From: Candidatus Acetothermia bacterium
GTDB lineage: Bacteria > Bipolaricaulota > Bipolaricaulia > Bipolaricaulales > Bipolaricaulaceae
Direction of reading: 5' to 3'
Assembly (NCBI GenBank): GCA_023255835.1
Contig: JAGDVW010000012.1
Coordinates: 3,249 to 17,092, forward strand
Length of the DNA: 13,844 bases
Shown in pieces: positions 6,875-13,844 of the stretch (the first letter of the stretch is position 1; each line of letters begins with the position of its first letter). Made by a program: the position numbers and the translations under genes. The notes below the pieces were generated by a model. It did no database searches. It was not told the DNA's origin and saw nothing but the letters and a program-made list of their open reading frames with translations.

Positions 6875-9576
6875 ACATTTACGAGGCCTTGGGGATAAAG
6901 GAGGTTCCGGAGAGGGTCCTCCTCATCGATGGGCACTCCGCCCTCTTCCGCTCTTTTTATGCCCTTCCTGCCCTGGCCACCTCCAAGGGGGAGCCGGTGA
7001 ACGCCCTCTACGGGTTTCTGCGGACCCTCCTCATGGCCCTCCGGGAATACCCCTCCCGCTACGTGGCCGTGGCCTTCGACACCGAGGGGAAGACCGTGCG
7101 CCACGAAACTTTCGCCGAATACAAGGCCACCCGCAAGCCCATGCCCGAGGCCTTAGCTCAACAGCTCCCCAAGGTGAAACCACTCCTCTCCGCCCTCGGG
7201 ATCCCTTATGTGGAGTGCCCAGGCTATGAGGCGGACGATATCATGGCCACTTTGGCCAAAAGGGCCGAGGCCAAAGGGATCCCCGCCCTCCTCCTTACGG
7301 GCGACAAGGACATGGCCCAGCTCGTCTCCGACAAGGTTTTCCTCCTCCGGCCCGGCCGAAAACCCACGGACCGCCTCCTCCTCGTGGACCGCGCCGGGGT
7401 AGTGGAACTTTTCGGGGTAAAACCTGAACAAATTGTGGATCTTCTCTCCCTCGAGGGCGATTCCATCGATAACGTCCCCGGAGTCCCGGGTGTGGGGGAG
7501 AAAACGGCGGTGGAGCTCTTGCGGGAATACGGAAATCTCGAAGGGGTTTTGAACGCCGCCCCCCACATTCGCAATAAACGCGTGGCCCAAGCCCTCCTGG
7601 AACACCGGGAGTCCGCCCTCCTTTCCCGGGAACTGGTGAAACTTCGGGAAGCGCCCCTGCCCCTGGATCTGGAGGACTGTGTCCCAAAAAACATCGATCC
7701 ACACGGACTAAAGCGGTTTTTGGAGGAGTTGGAGTTCAAATCGATCCTGGCCGAGCTAAAGCTCGAGAAGGAGGAGAGGGAGCCAAAGTACGAGCTGGTC
7801 CTCACCGCGGAGGCCTTCGAAAAACTTTTGGGGAGGCTGGCGAGCGCGGAGGAATTCGCCCTAGATTTGGAGACCACCAGCGAAGACCCCCTTTCCGCGG
7901 AGATCGTGGGGATCGCGGTGAGCGTGGAGCCGTACCATGGCCACTACATCCCCGTGGGGCACCGTTATCTTGGGGCGCCAAAGCAATTGCCTTTGGACTA
8001 CGTCCTTTCCAAGCTCCAGCCGCTCCTTAGCTCTGAGCGGCCAAAGAAGATAGGCCAGAACCTGAAATACGATCTTCAGGTCCTCTTGAACTACGGGATC
8101 GAGGTGCGGGGCGTGGCCTTCGACTCCATGATCGCCCACTGGCTCCTCCATCCCGATGCCCCCTCCCACAGTTTGGAGGTGATCGCCCGGGAGGAGCTTG
8201 GGGCCCAGGTCCAGACTTATAAGGAGCTTTTGGCCCAGGGTGGGGAACGGGAGATATGCGAGGTTCCGGTGGAGCGGGCTGCTCGTTACTCCGGCGAGGA
8301 TGCGGAAATGGTGATGCGCTTGCGCTCCCCCCTCACCAAAAAGCTAGAAGAGGCTGAGCTTCTCCGCCTTTTCGAGGACCTGGAGATCCCCCTCATCGAG
8401 GTCCTCCTCTGGATGGAACGCCGCGGGGTTCTCCTCGACGTGGATGAGCTGCGCGCCCAGGGAAAGGAATTGGAAATACTCCTTGAGAAGACAAGGGAGG
8501 AGCTCTTCGCCCTGGCCGGAGGGCCGTTCAACCCCAACTCCACCCCTCAAGTGCGGGAGATCCTCTACGAACGCCTGAAATTGCCGGTTTTGGAGAGAAC
8601 AAAGACCGGGCCATCCACGGATGCCCAAGTCCTGCGGGATTTGGCCCAATACCATGAGTTCCCGGCGAAACTCATCGCCTATCGGGAATTGGAAAAGCTC
8701 CGGAACACCTATATCGAGAAGCTCCCCCAATACGTGCACCCCAAAACCGGGCGGGTGCACACCTCCTTCAACCAAACCGGGACGGCCACGGGAAGGCTTT
8801 CCTCCTCCGAGCCCAACCTCCAGAACATCCCGGCGAAAACCGAGGTGGGGGTGGATATCCGCCGGGCCTTTGTGGCCCCGCCGGGGAAAGTCCTCATCGG
8901 CGCGGATTATTCTCAAATTGAGCTTCGCATCTTAGCCCACCTTTCCGGCGACGCGGCCTTGATCGAGGCCTTCCAACGCGGGGAGGACCTCCATCGCCGC
9001 ACCGCCGCCGTACTTTTCGGCGTCCCCCTCGAAGCCGTGGATTCCCGGATGCGCGCCATCGCCAAGCGCGTGAACTTCGGGATCATCTACGGGATCACGC
9101 CTTATGGGCTTTCCCGGGATCAAGGGATCCCCCAAGAGGAGGCGAAAGCCCTGATCGAAAAATTCTTCCAAGCCTACCCCAAGGTGGCGGAGTTCGTGGA
9201 GAAGCTCGTGGAGGAAGCGAGAACCACTGGGTACGCCAAAACCCTTCTTGGGAGGAAGAGGCCGCTTCCGGGGCTGAGGAACCCAGAGCGGCGGGGGATC
9301 GGCCAGGACCGCCGCAACGCCATCAACACCCCCATCCAGGGCACGGCCGCGGACCTCATGAAGCTGGCCATGCTCCGCATCCACCGCGCCTGGAAAGAGG
9401 GGAAGCTTCCCGCGGAGATGATCCTCCAAATCCACGACGAGCTCGTGTTCGAGGTGGCGGAAAAAGACGCGGAGGAGGCGGGGAAGCTCGTCCGAGAGCT
9501 CATGGAGGGCGTCTGGGAGCTGCGGGTGCCCCTGAAGGTGGAGGTGAAGATCGGGCGAAACTGGGGAGAGATTTAG
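6871..9576 (+). CDS. polA: DNA polymerase I, with 5' nuclease, proofreading and polymerase domains
   Basis: Pol I fills gaps, removes RNA primers and works in excision repair. The 901-residue protein has all three domains. The 5' nuclease (about 15-310) shows metal ligands D20, D70, E120, D122, D123, D145, D147, D197 and D200, and the helix-hairpin motif VPGVPGVGEKTA. The 3'-5' exonuclease (about 315-500) keeps its active site: D332 and E334 (DLETT), D401 (NLKYD), Y473 and D477 (YSGED), so proofreading should work, unlike in Taq polymerase. The polymerase (about 510-901) has motif A DYSQIELR (D679, E684), the O-helix with K732, F736 and Y740, and motif C HDE (855-857). The Phe at 736 predicts discrimination against dideoxynucleotides. 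The ATG overlaps the ruvC stop. The 3' end overlaps a convergent gene by 4 bp. Confidence 0.98.
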   Translation: MNIYEALGIKEVPERVLLIDGHSALFRSFYALPALATSKGEPVNALYGFLRTLLMALREYPSRYVAVAFDTEGKTVRHETFAEYKATRKPMPEALAQQLPKVKPLLSALGIPYVECPGYEADDIMATLAKRAEAKGIPALLLTGDKDMAQLVSDKVFLLRPGRKPTDRLLLVDRAGVVELFGVKPEQIVDLLSLEGDSIDNVPGVPGVGEKTAVELLREYGNLEGVLNAAPHIRNKRVAQALLEHRESALLSRELVKLREAPLPLDLEDCVPKNIDPHGLKRFLEELEFKSILAELKLEKEEREPKYELVLTAEAFEKLLGRLASAEEFALDLETTSEDPLSAEIVGIAVSVEPYHGHYIPVGHRYLGAPKQLPLDYVLSKLQPLLSSERPKKIGQNLKYDLQVLLNYGIEVRGVAFDSMIAHWLLHPDAPSHSLEVIAREELGAQVQTYKELLAQGGEREICEVPVERAARYSGEDAEMVMRLRSPLTKKLEEAELLRLFEDLEIPLIEVLLWMERRGVLLDVDELRAQGKELEILLEKTREELFALAGGPFNPNSTPQVREILYERLKLPVLERTKTGPSTDAQVLRDLAQYHEFPAKLIAYRELEKLRNTYIEKLPQYVHPKTGRVHTSFNQTGTATGRLSSSEPNLQNIPAKTEVGVDIRRAFVAPPGKVLIGADYSQIELRILAHLSGDAALIEAFQRGEDLHRRTAAVLFGVPLEAVDSRMRAIAKRVNFGIIYGITPYGLSRDQGIPQEEAKALIEKFFQAYPKVAEFVEKLVEEARTTGYAKTLLGRKRPLPGLRNPERRGIGQDRRNAINTPIQGTAADLMKLAMLRIHRAWKEGKLPAEMILQIHDELVFEVAEKDAEEAGKLVRELMEGVWELRVPLKVEVKIGRNWGEI

Positions 9577-10469
9577 CCCCGTAACCAAGCACCTTTCCCC
9601 ACCAAAACTTTTTCGAGCTCCACACCTTGTAGTTTTACGCCCTCATCCACCACGCATTCCCTGAGCCGTGATCCTTCGATAAGGCAGGGCCCGAGGACCA
9701 CCGTGCGGATAAGCTCGGATCCCGAGATCCTCGCGCCGGGATGAACCCAGCTTTCCCCGTGGGTAACGCGCATGTTGGCCTCTAGGTAGGAAACCCGATC
9801 GCCCACATCCAGCCAATCCTCCACCTCCGTGAAGGCCACGATCGGCCGGCGGGCCAAAAGCCATTGTAAAAAATACCCGGGCGCATCGTGCCCTTGGGGA
9901 GCTTCCCTGATGAACTCCCCCAAAAGCGGGAGAACATCCCGCGGGAAAAAGTAGCAAGCGGTGCTAGCCAGATTAGAGCGAGGCTTTTCCGGTTTTTCCT
10001 GGAAAGCCAGGATGAGGCCGTCTTCAACGACGGCCACTCCATAGCGTCCTTTGGCCTTTCCCGGATCATCCAGGGGGAAGAGGGCCACGGCTGGCCGGCC
10101 GGCGGCCGCCTCCCAAAAACGGCGAAGATCCAGGCGGAGCCAATTATCGCCCGCCAGAACCAGGAGATCGTCCCTGACCCCAAGGGTTTCCACAAGATGT
10201 GCCAGGGCCCGCACCGCCCCAAGCTTTTCTTCTTCCTTCCGCGTCTCCTCCACCCACAGCTCCACGGGCTTTCCCCGCGCCCAGGCGGAAAAACTCGGCC
10301 AGAACCGGCGGTTTACGGAGAGGATGGCCGGAAGCCATTCAGGCGGGATCTGCTTAAGGAGATAATCCAAAAGGGGCCTTCCAGCGATGGGGAGGAGGGG
10401 TTTGGGACGATGGAGGGTGAGGGGCCAGAGTCTGGTGGCATAGCCGCCGGCCAGGATCACCGTGCGCAT
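9573..10469 (-). CDS. Sugar-phosphate nucleotidyltransferase with C-terminal hexapeptide-repeat region
   Basis: This 298-residue protein belongs to the RmlA/GlmU-like nucleotidyltransferases, which join a sugar 1-phosphate to an NTP and make NDP-sugars for cell-surface polymers or storage. The nucleotide loop reads LAGGYATRLWPLT (residues 6-18), followed by RPKPLLPIAGRPLLDY. The likely metal ligands are D108 (LAGDN) and D221 (WLDVGD). FQEKP (156-160) is the usual sugar-site motif. The last 60 residues (HPGARISGSELI to VGKGAWLRG) look like a short left-handed beta-helix. Which sugar and nucleotide it uses cannot be read from the sequence; dTDP-glucose, GDP-mannose or UDP-GlcNAc precursors are all possible. 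The start overlaps the end of the CDF gene by 13 bp, with GAGGGG five bases before the ATG. It is the last gene of the minus-strand group. Confidence 0.9.
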   Translation of the reverse strand: MRTVILAGGYATRLWPLTLHRPKPLLPIAGRPLLDYLLKQIPPEWLPAILSVNRRFWPSFSAWARGKPVELWVEETRKEEEKLGAVRALAHLVETLGVRDDLLVLAGDNWLRLDLRRFWEAAAGRPAVALFPLDDPGKAKGRYGVAVVEDGLILAFQEKPEKPRSNLASTACYFFPRDVLPLLGEFIREAPQGHDAPGYFLQWLLARRPIVAFTEVEDWLDVGDRVSYLEANMRVTHGESWVHPGARISGSELIRTVVLGPCLIEGSRLRECVVDEGVKLQGVELEKVLVGKGAWLRG

Positions 10470-11350
10470 TTTTTCCCCTCACTTGGGCCGTTGCATGAAG
10501 GGCCAGAGCAGGCTCCACCCTCCATCTGGAAGGTCACATGCTCGATGCCGAATCGCTCGCGCAGCATTTTGCGCAAGCTTTGCCCCAAGGCTTCGGCCTC
10601 CCTTAGGGAAAGATCGCCCACCACCAGATGAGCGGTGAGAACTGGAAAACGCGGGCCGATGCTCCAAACGTGCAAATCGTGAACCTCCCGCACGCCGGGG
10701 AAGCTAGTGATGGCCGCGGCGATCTCCGCGAGGGACAGGCCCTCCGGTACCCCCTCCGCTAAAACCTTGAGGGCCTGGCGGAGCACGCGGCTAGCCCCAA
10801 AAAGGATGATCCCGGAAATAAGGAGGCTCGCCGCCGGGTCCACCCACGCCGCGCCGAAAAACATCGTGGCCAAAGCGGCCACGAGCACGGCCACCGAGCC
10901 CAGGGCGTCGCCCAAAACGTGGAGAAAAGCGGCCCTCATATTGAGATCATGCTTTCCGTGGGAACCCAAAAGCCAAGCCGTGAGGAAGTTCCCGAAAAGG
11001 CCGGCCACGGCCATCGCCAACATGGGACGGGGAAGGACCGAAACCGGCGAGCGCAGGCGCTCCAGCGCCTCGTACACCACGAATCCCGCGAGGACATAAA
11101 GGAGGAAAGCATTTAAAGCGGCGGCCAAAACCTCGGCCCGATGGTAGCCATACGTATATCGCTGATCGGGCTTGCGCCCCGAAATTAAACTCGCCCAAAA
11201 AGCGAGGCCCAAAGCAAACACGTCCAAAAAAAGATGGCCGGAGTCGGCCAAAAGGGCGAGGCTCCGCGAAAGGAAAGCCAGGGAAAGTTCGGCCACAAAA
11301 AGGGTTATCCCCAAAACCAACGCCCAAAGAAGCCTATGTTCCCGGGCCAC
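10457..11350 (-). CDS. Cation diffusion facilitator (CDF) family metal transporter, zinc-type
   Basis: CDF proteins export divalent metals, mostly zinc, in exchange for protons across the cytoplasmic membrane. The 297-residue product has six predicted membrane helices within about residues 8-195. The transport site has the His-Asp/His-Asp arrangement, H39 and D43 (DSGHLFLD) with H144 and D148 (HVLGD), which favours Zn2+ over Mn2+ or Fe2+. The cytoplasmic domain carries VHDLHVW (223-229), H241 and HVTFQME (271-277), typical of CzcD-like members. An extra tail has three cysteines, C281, C286 and C295, that may bind metal. The start is a GTG at 11350 with no clear ribosome site, 15 bases after the upstream transglycosylase stop and in its reading frame. 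The end overlaps the nucleotidyltransferase gene by 13 bp, so the two are probably cotranscribed. Confidence 0.94.
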   Translation of the reverse strand: MAREHRLLWALVLGITLFVAELSLAFLSRSLALLADSGHLFLDVFALGLAFWASLISGRKPDQRYTYGYHRAEVLAAALNAFLLYVLAGFVVYEALERLRSPVSVLPRPMLAMAVAGLFGNFLTAWLLGSHGKHDLNMRAAFLHVLGDALGSVAVLVAALATMFFGAAWVDPAASLLISGIILFGASRVLRQALKVLAEGVPEGLSLAEIAAAITSFPGVREVHDLHVWSIGPRFPVLTAHLVVGDLSLREAEALGQSLRKMLRERFGIEHVTFQMEGGACSGPSCNGPSEGKKCAR

Positions 11351-11365
11351 GAGGGTAATTTTAGC

Positions 11366-13057
11366 CTAGTTCCCGTAAAGTTCGCGGTAGATTAGCCAGG
11401 AATTCAACACCTTGACGAGGTATTCCCTGGTCTCCGGGGAACGGAGGCGGCTGGGCAGGTCCGCAAGAGAAGCCAAACCCTGGGTCCAGCGCCGGAGGTT
11501 CCCCGGCCCGGCGTTGTAGGCCGCCACGGCCAAAACCACCTCCCCCCCGAACTGGTCCAAAAGATACCGCAAATACCAGGCCCCCAAACGGATGTTGTAA
11601 TCAGGATCAAAAAGGAGGGCTTCCCTAAATGAGATCCCAAGCTTCTCTTCCGCAATCCAGCGGGCCGTAGAAGGGAGAAGCTGCATGAGGCCGCAGGCAC
11701 CGGAGCTCGAAACCGCGGTGGGAAGGAAACCGCTCTCCTCGCGCATCACCGCCCAGATGAGAAGGGGATCAACCTCGTATTCCCGGGCCCAGCGCCAGAC
11801 ACTCTCCTCCCAAGCTTTGGGATAGGCCAAACGATAGGCCCGCGGAGAGGGATTGGTTTGGATCAGCTCGACCCCAATGGCATAAGCCCTGTTCCAATCC
11901 CTATTCTTTCCGTACCACTCAGCGATGGCTAGCTTTTCCGCGGGAGAAGCTCGGGCTAGGGCCATCCCCAAAGCGATATACGCCCACCCCTTTCCGTGCG
12001 GAGGGAAGCGAGTGATAAGCTCATCGGCCAGGTTTAAAACCGCGGGGGCGCTTCCTTGTGGATCGGGGACGAAAAGGCGCGAAGGGGCGGGCTCATTGAG
12101 AAGCCAAATGAACGCGGGAGGAAGGTCTTTCTTGTAAACTTTGGCTTCGTTCATCCGGCCCTGCCGGGAAAGAATGAGATAGGCACGAAAGGCGGCGTCA
12201 TCGGCCAGCCGGGCGGAGCTTTTGGCCAATTCTCGATAAAGGGAAAGGGCTTCATTTATGCGCCCCTGGGCCTCCAAAAGGCAAGCCGCGCGCCACTTGG
12301 CTTCTGGTTCCTCTGCGCGCAGATAAGCGGAAATGGCCTCATCCAAGGCGCCGCTCCCTTCAAGGAGGAGCCCCAGCCGATATGCTCCCTTTTTCCCCGC
12401 GGCCCGATACGCTTCCAAGGCCTTTTCTTTCTGACCAAGGCGCTCCAGGATCTGGCCGTATTCCAGGTGGGCCTGAGAATCGGCGGGGGAGGCGGCTAAA
12501 TAACGCTCGTATTCCTGCGCAGCTTCGTTTAGGCGCCCAAGGCCAGCCAAAGCCCGCGCCCGCAAAAGCCCGGCCTCCGCTTGCTTGAGGTCCGCAAGGA
12601 TGGTAAGCGCTTGTTTATAAGCTTTCCCGGCAACGAGGGTTCTTCCCGCGGAAATCCTATCTTTTTCTAGCCGCAGAACGGCGGCAGATGCTTCCTCATC
12701 GGGGAGAAGTTTTTTCCACTCCGCCAAAGCTTCCTCACGCTGGCCATTCTTCTCCAAGGCTTGGGCTAAAAGCTTCCGCGCCTCGCGGGAATCCCAAATG
12801 GAGAGGGCTTCGCGAAGGAGGACTACTGCGGCCTGGGCTCCCCCATTCTGCAAAAGCACCTTGCTCAATTCCAAACGCGCCACCCAACCCGCAGCATCCT
12901 CCCTTCCCGCCAAAGACCAAAGTTCTGGGAGGTGTTTTTCCGGTGCGGTCAAGGCCTGGGAAAGCGTTTCGTATGGGGCGAGGGCGGACGATGGCCAAAG
13001 GATTTGGACCAAAAAAAGCACAGCCCCGAAGGCGAGGGCAAAAAGGGCCCACTTCAC
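11366..13057 (-). CDS. Exported TPR-containing lytic transglycosylase (Slt-type)
   Basis: Lytic transglycosylases cut the MurNAc-GlcNAc bond of peptidoglycan with formation of 1,6-anhydro-MurNAc, making room for growth or envelope machinery. Residues 1-25 form a membrane segment (signal peptide or anchor). About 60-310 consists of TPR-like helical hairpins, for example AQEYERYLAASPADSQAHLEYG and EALSLYRELA, so the long N-terminal part forms a superhelix like the U-domain of Slt70. The catalytic SLT domain covers about 420-555, with MREESGF (catalytic E441), the GLMQL loop (456-460) and AYNAG (513-517). The total of 563 residues is within the range of Slt-like enzymes. The start is a GTG at 13057; no ATG lies upstream before the in-frame stop and no good ribosome site is seen, so the exact start is less sure. 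It leads the group with CDF and nucleotidyltransferase genes. Confidence 0.93.
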   Translation of the reverse strand: MKWALFALAFGAVLFLVQILWPSSALAPYETLSQALTAPEKHLPELWSLAGREDAAGWVARLELSKVLLQNGGAQAAVVLLREALSIWDSREARKLLAQALEKNGQREEALAEWKKLLPDEEASAAVLRLEKDRISAGRTLVAGKAYKQALTILADLKQAEAGLLRARALAGLGRLNEAAQEYERYLAASPADSQAHLEYGQILERLGQKEKALEAYRAAGKKGAYRLGLLLEGSGALDEAISAYLRAEEPEAKWRAACLLEAQGRINEALSLYRELAKSSARLADDAAFRAYLILSRQGRMNEAKVYKKDLPPAFIWLLNEPAPSRLFVPDPQGSAPAVLNLADELITRFPPHGKGWAYIALGMALARASPAEKLAIAEWYGKNRDWNRAYAIGVELIQTNPSPRAYRLAYPKAWEESVWRWAREYEVDPLLIWAVMREESGFLPTAVSSSGACGLMQLLPSTARWIAEEKLGISFREALLFDPDYNIRLGAWYLRYLLDQFGGEVVLAVAAYNAGPGNLRRWTQGLASLADLPSRLRSPETREYLVKVLNSWLIYRELYGN

Positions 13058-13116
13058 AAGGACAGTTTCGAAAAGCCCAACGCTAAAAGCAAGGACAGCG
13101 GAGCATCAAGGCAAGG
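13058..13116 (-). other. Leader region of the transglycosylase gene, no clear promoter
   Basis: This stretch between the terminator of the small exported-protein gene and the GTG of the transglycosylase should hold the promoter of the minus-strand operon, because the terminator blocks read-through. I see no convincing pair of boxes; a weak TTGATG with TTAGCG at 17-base spacing is the best I find. No RNA gene or long open frame is visible. Confidence 0.35.
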
Positions 13117-13140
13117 AAAAAAGGGGCCATTTTGGCCCCT
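13117..13140 (-). terminator. Intrinsic terminator after the small exported-protein gene
   Basis: A perfect 8-bp inverted repeat (AGGGGCCA, loop of three, TGGCCCCT; 13122-13140) is followed on the minus strand by six T residues (13122 down to 13117). This is a textbook Rho-independent terminator acting on minus-strand transcripts, 29 bases past the stop of the 13169-13645 gene. The plus strand lacks a T-run after the hairpin. It isolates the small gene from the transglycosylase operon. Confidence 0.9.
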
Positions 13141-13168
13141 CCCCACAATTCCAAAAAGGCTTTGGGAC

Positions 13169-13645
13169 TCAGAACGTCACGCAGAGGCCCAAACCCGGCA
13201 TGAGAAGGGCGTTGATGGACATGGTGGTGAGATCAAGTACCCCGAGCAATTTGACTTGCCCGTAGATGGCGAAGGCTTGGGAAACGGGGAAATACGCTCC
13301 GCCCAAAGCGTTGACCGTGAGGCTGATGGAAGCCGCGCCACCCACTCCCCCAGCCACCACCGCCACCCCGCCGACTCCTCCCCCGAAATACGCCTGAAAT
13401 CCGCCGACCATGGGGGTCATGAGGAGGCTCCCATCCACGGAGAACGCCATGTTCCCACCGGGAGCGATGGCCCAAATTCCGAGGGTGAAGCGGGTGGCGG
13501 TGTTTTCCGCGGGAAGCTCAAAAAACACGTCGAATACAGGAGTACCCAAGGCAAAGCTTCCGCCAACCCCTAAATGGTTTTGGGCTAGCCCCCCGGTTGC
13601 GCCCAAGGCCGCCGCGACCAAAGCGCCTACCAAAACTTTCCGCAT
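13169..13645 (-). CDS. Small exported protein, probable outer-membrane beta-barrel, family not recognised
   Basis: I do not recognise a family for this 158-residue protein. I chose the ATG at 13645 over upstream Met codons because it begins a good signal peptide: MRKVL, a hydrophobic Ala/Leu/Val/Gly core, and a likely cut after Ala21 (GLA before QN). The mature part is rich in Gly, Ala, Val, Phe and Leu, with alternating hydrophobic stretches such as FDVFFEL, RFTLGIWAI, MAFSVDGSLL and FAIYGQVKLLGVLDL separated by short Gly or Asn turns. It ends in Phe, as many outer-membrane barrel proteins do. About eight strands would fit. A Gly-Val-Ala-rich central section (GGGVGGVAVVAGGVGGAA) is unusually low in complexity. 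Purines GGAGG and AAAGG precede the start. The gene stands alone, with its own promoter and terminator. A single-pass or secreted repeat protein remains possible. Confidence 0.75.
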   Translation of the reverse strand: MRKVLVGALVAAALGATGGLAQNHLGVGGSFALGTPVFDVFFELPAENTATRFTLGIWAIAPGGNMAFSVDGSLLMTPMVGGFQAYFGGGVGGVAVVAGGVGGAASISLTVNALGGAYFPVSQAFAIYGQVKLLGVLDLTTMSINALLMPGLGLCVTF

Positions 13646-13682
13646 AAACCTTTCGCCTCCGTTTCCCTTCCAAGGATAAACC

Positions 13683-13688
13683 ATTATA
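13683..13688 (-). promoter_or_regulatory. -10 box (TATAAT) for the small exported-protein gene
   Basis: On the minus strand a perfect consensus TATAAT lies 37 bases before the ATG. The predicted start of transcription is near 13676, giving a leader of about 30 bases. The -35 side is weak: TTAAAG (13708-13713) stands at 19 bases. An imperfect inverted repeat (GGAGA 13692-13696 and TCTTCC 13700-13705) lies in the spacer and might be an operator, but it is short. Confidence 0.55.
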
Positions 13689-13726
13689 GCCGGAGATGGT
13701 CTTCCAGCTTTAAGCGCCCATTTCCC

Positions 13727-13755
13727 TTGGCCCACGGAACCTTTGCCCCTAACAT
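13727..13755 (+). promoter_or_regulatory. Candidate promoter for hutU
   Basis: TTGGCC (13727-13732), a 17-base spacer and TAACAT (13750-13755) each match four of six consensus bases. The expected start near 13762 leaves a leader of about 10 bases carrying the ribosome site GGAGGGG (13762-13768). It is divergent from the promoter of the small exported-protein gene. I see no obvious Hut-type operator palindrome in this region. Confidence 0.4.
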
Positions 13756-13771
13756 TCGGTCGGAGGGGAAG

Positions 13772-13844
13772 ATGGGGGAGATCATCGGTGTACGGGAGGT
13801 GCGGGCCCCGCGGGGAACGAAGCTCTCCTGCAAGGGGTGGCTGC
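13772..13844 (+). CDS. hutU: Urocanate hydratase (urocanase), 3'-truncated by window edge
   Basis: HutU converts urocanate to imidazolone propionate, the second step of histidine degradation, using tightly bound NAD+. Only the first 24 codons are in the window. They read MGEIIGVREV, then RAPRGTKLSCKGWL, which matches the conserved urocanase N-terminus (R-A-P-R-G-T-x-L-x-C-K-x-W-L); the next residues in the family are normally EA-x-x-R-M-L. The ATG at 13772 has a good ribosome site, GGAGGGG, ending at 13768. Further hut genes would be expected to the right. The call rests on a short but distinctive stretch. Confidence 0.82.
   Translation, partial: MGEIIGVREVRAPRGTKLSCKGWL

Noticed and set aside
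9888..10631. Plus-strand open frame of 247 codons
   Set aside because: Antisense to the well-supported nucleotidyltransferase and CDF genes; no recognisable domain.
12932..13573. Plus-strand open frame of 213 codons across the terminator region
   Set aside because: It runs through a clear terminator and antisense to two better-supported genes; composition looks random.
13692..13705. Imperfect inverted repeat in the spacer of the small-gene promoter as an operator
   Set aside because: Too short and with a mismatch; such repeats are expected by chance in GC-rich DNA.
1..13844. CRISPR array, tRNA or rRNA genes, insertion sequences, attachment sites
   Set aside because: No spaced direct repeats, cloverleaf-like segments, rRNA stretches, transposase or integrase motifs seen; nearly all bases are in coding genes.

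Overview
The window holds fourteen protein-coding genes from what looks like ordinary chromosome of a GC-rich bacterium. Genes are densely packed and often overlap by 1-14 bases. I see no mobile element, CRISPR array, tRNA or rRNA, and no compositional island. The cell is probably diderm, because a small exported protein ends in Phe and looks like an outer-membrane beta-barrel. A RuvC with His in the third catalytic position, as in Thermus, and charged, compact proteins hint at a thermophile. The phylum cannot be fixed from the sequence; a candidate phylum such as Bipolaricaulota or a Thermus-like lineage is only a guess.

Layout: (1) 1-3916, plus strand: 3' part of ftsH, dxr, an Rrf2-type regulator, a MIP18/SufT-like Fe-S protein and an unrecognised Cys-rich protein, all overlapping or nearly so and likely one transcript. 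(2) 3903-5827, minus strand: rplI (L9) then murJ; murJ meets the Cys-rich gene tail to tail with a 14-bp overlap. (3) 5828-5909: a compact divergent promoter region. (4) 5910-9576, plus strand: yceD/DUF177, ruvC and polA, each overlapping the next by 4 bp. (5) 9573-13057, minus strand: a TPR lytic transglycosylase, a zinc-type CDF transporter and a sugar-nucleotide transferase in one likely operon, meeting polA tail to tail with a 4-bp overlap. (6) 13169-13645, minus strand: a small exported beta-barrel-like protein with its own promoter and a clear intrinsic terminator. (7) 13772-13844, plus strand: the first 24 codons of hutU (urocanate hydratase), running off the end.

Themes: membrane proteolysis (FtsH), isoprenoid synthesis by the MEP pathway (Dxr) beside Fe-S-linked genes, cell-wall building and remodelling (MurJ, lytic transglycosylase, possibly the nucleotidyltransferase), DNA repair and replication (RuvC, Pol I), ribosome biogenesis (L9, DUF177), and histidine catabolism starting at the right edge. 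I find no convincing new defence or mobile system. The least explained parts are the Cys-rich protein at 3338-3916, the dxr-Rrf2-MIP18-Cys-rich gene order, and the small barrel-like protein at 13169-13645.
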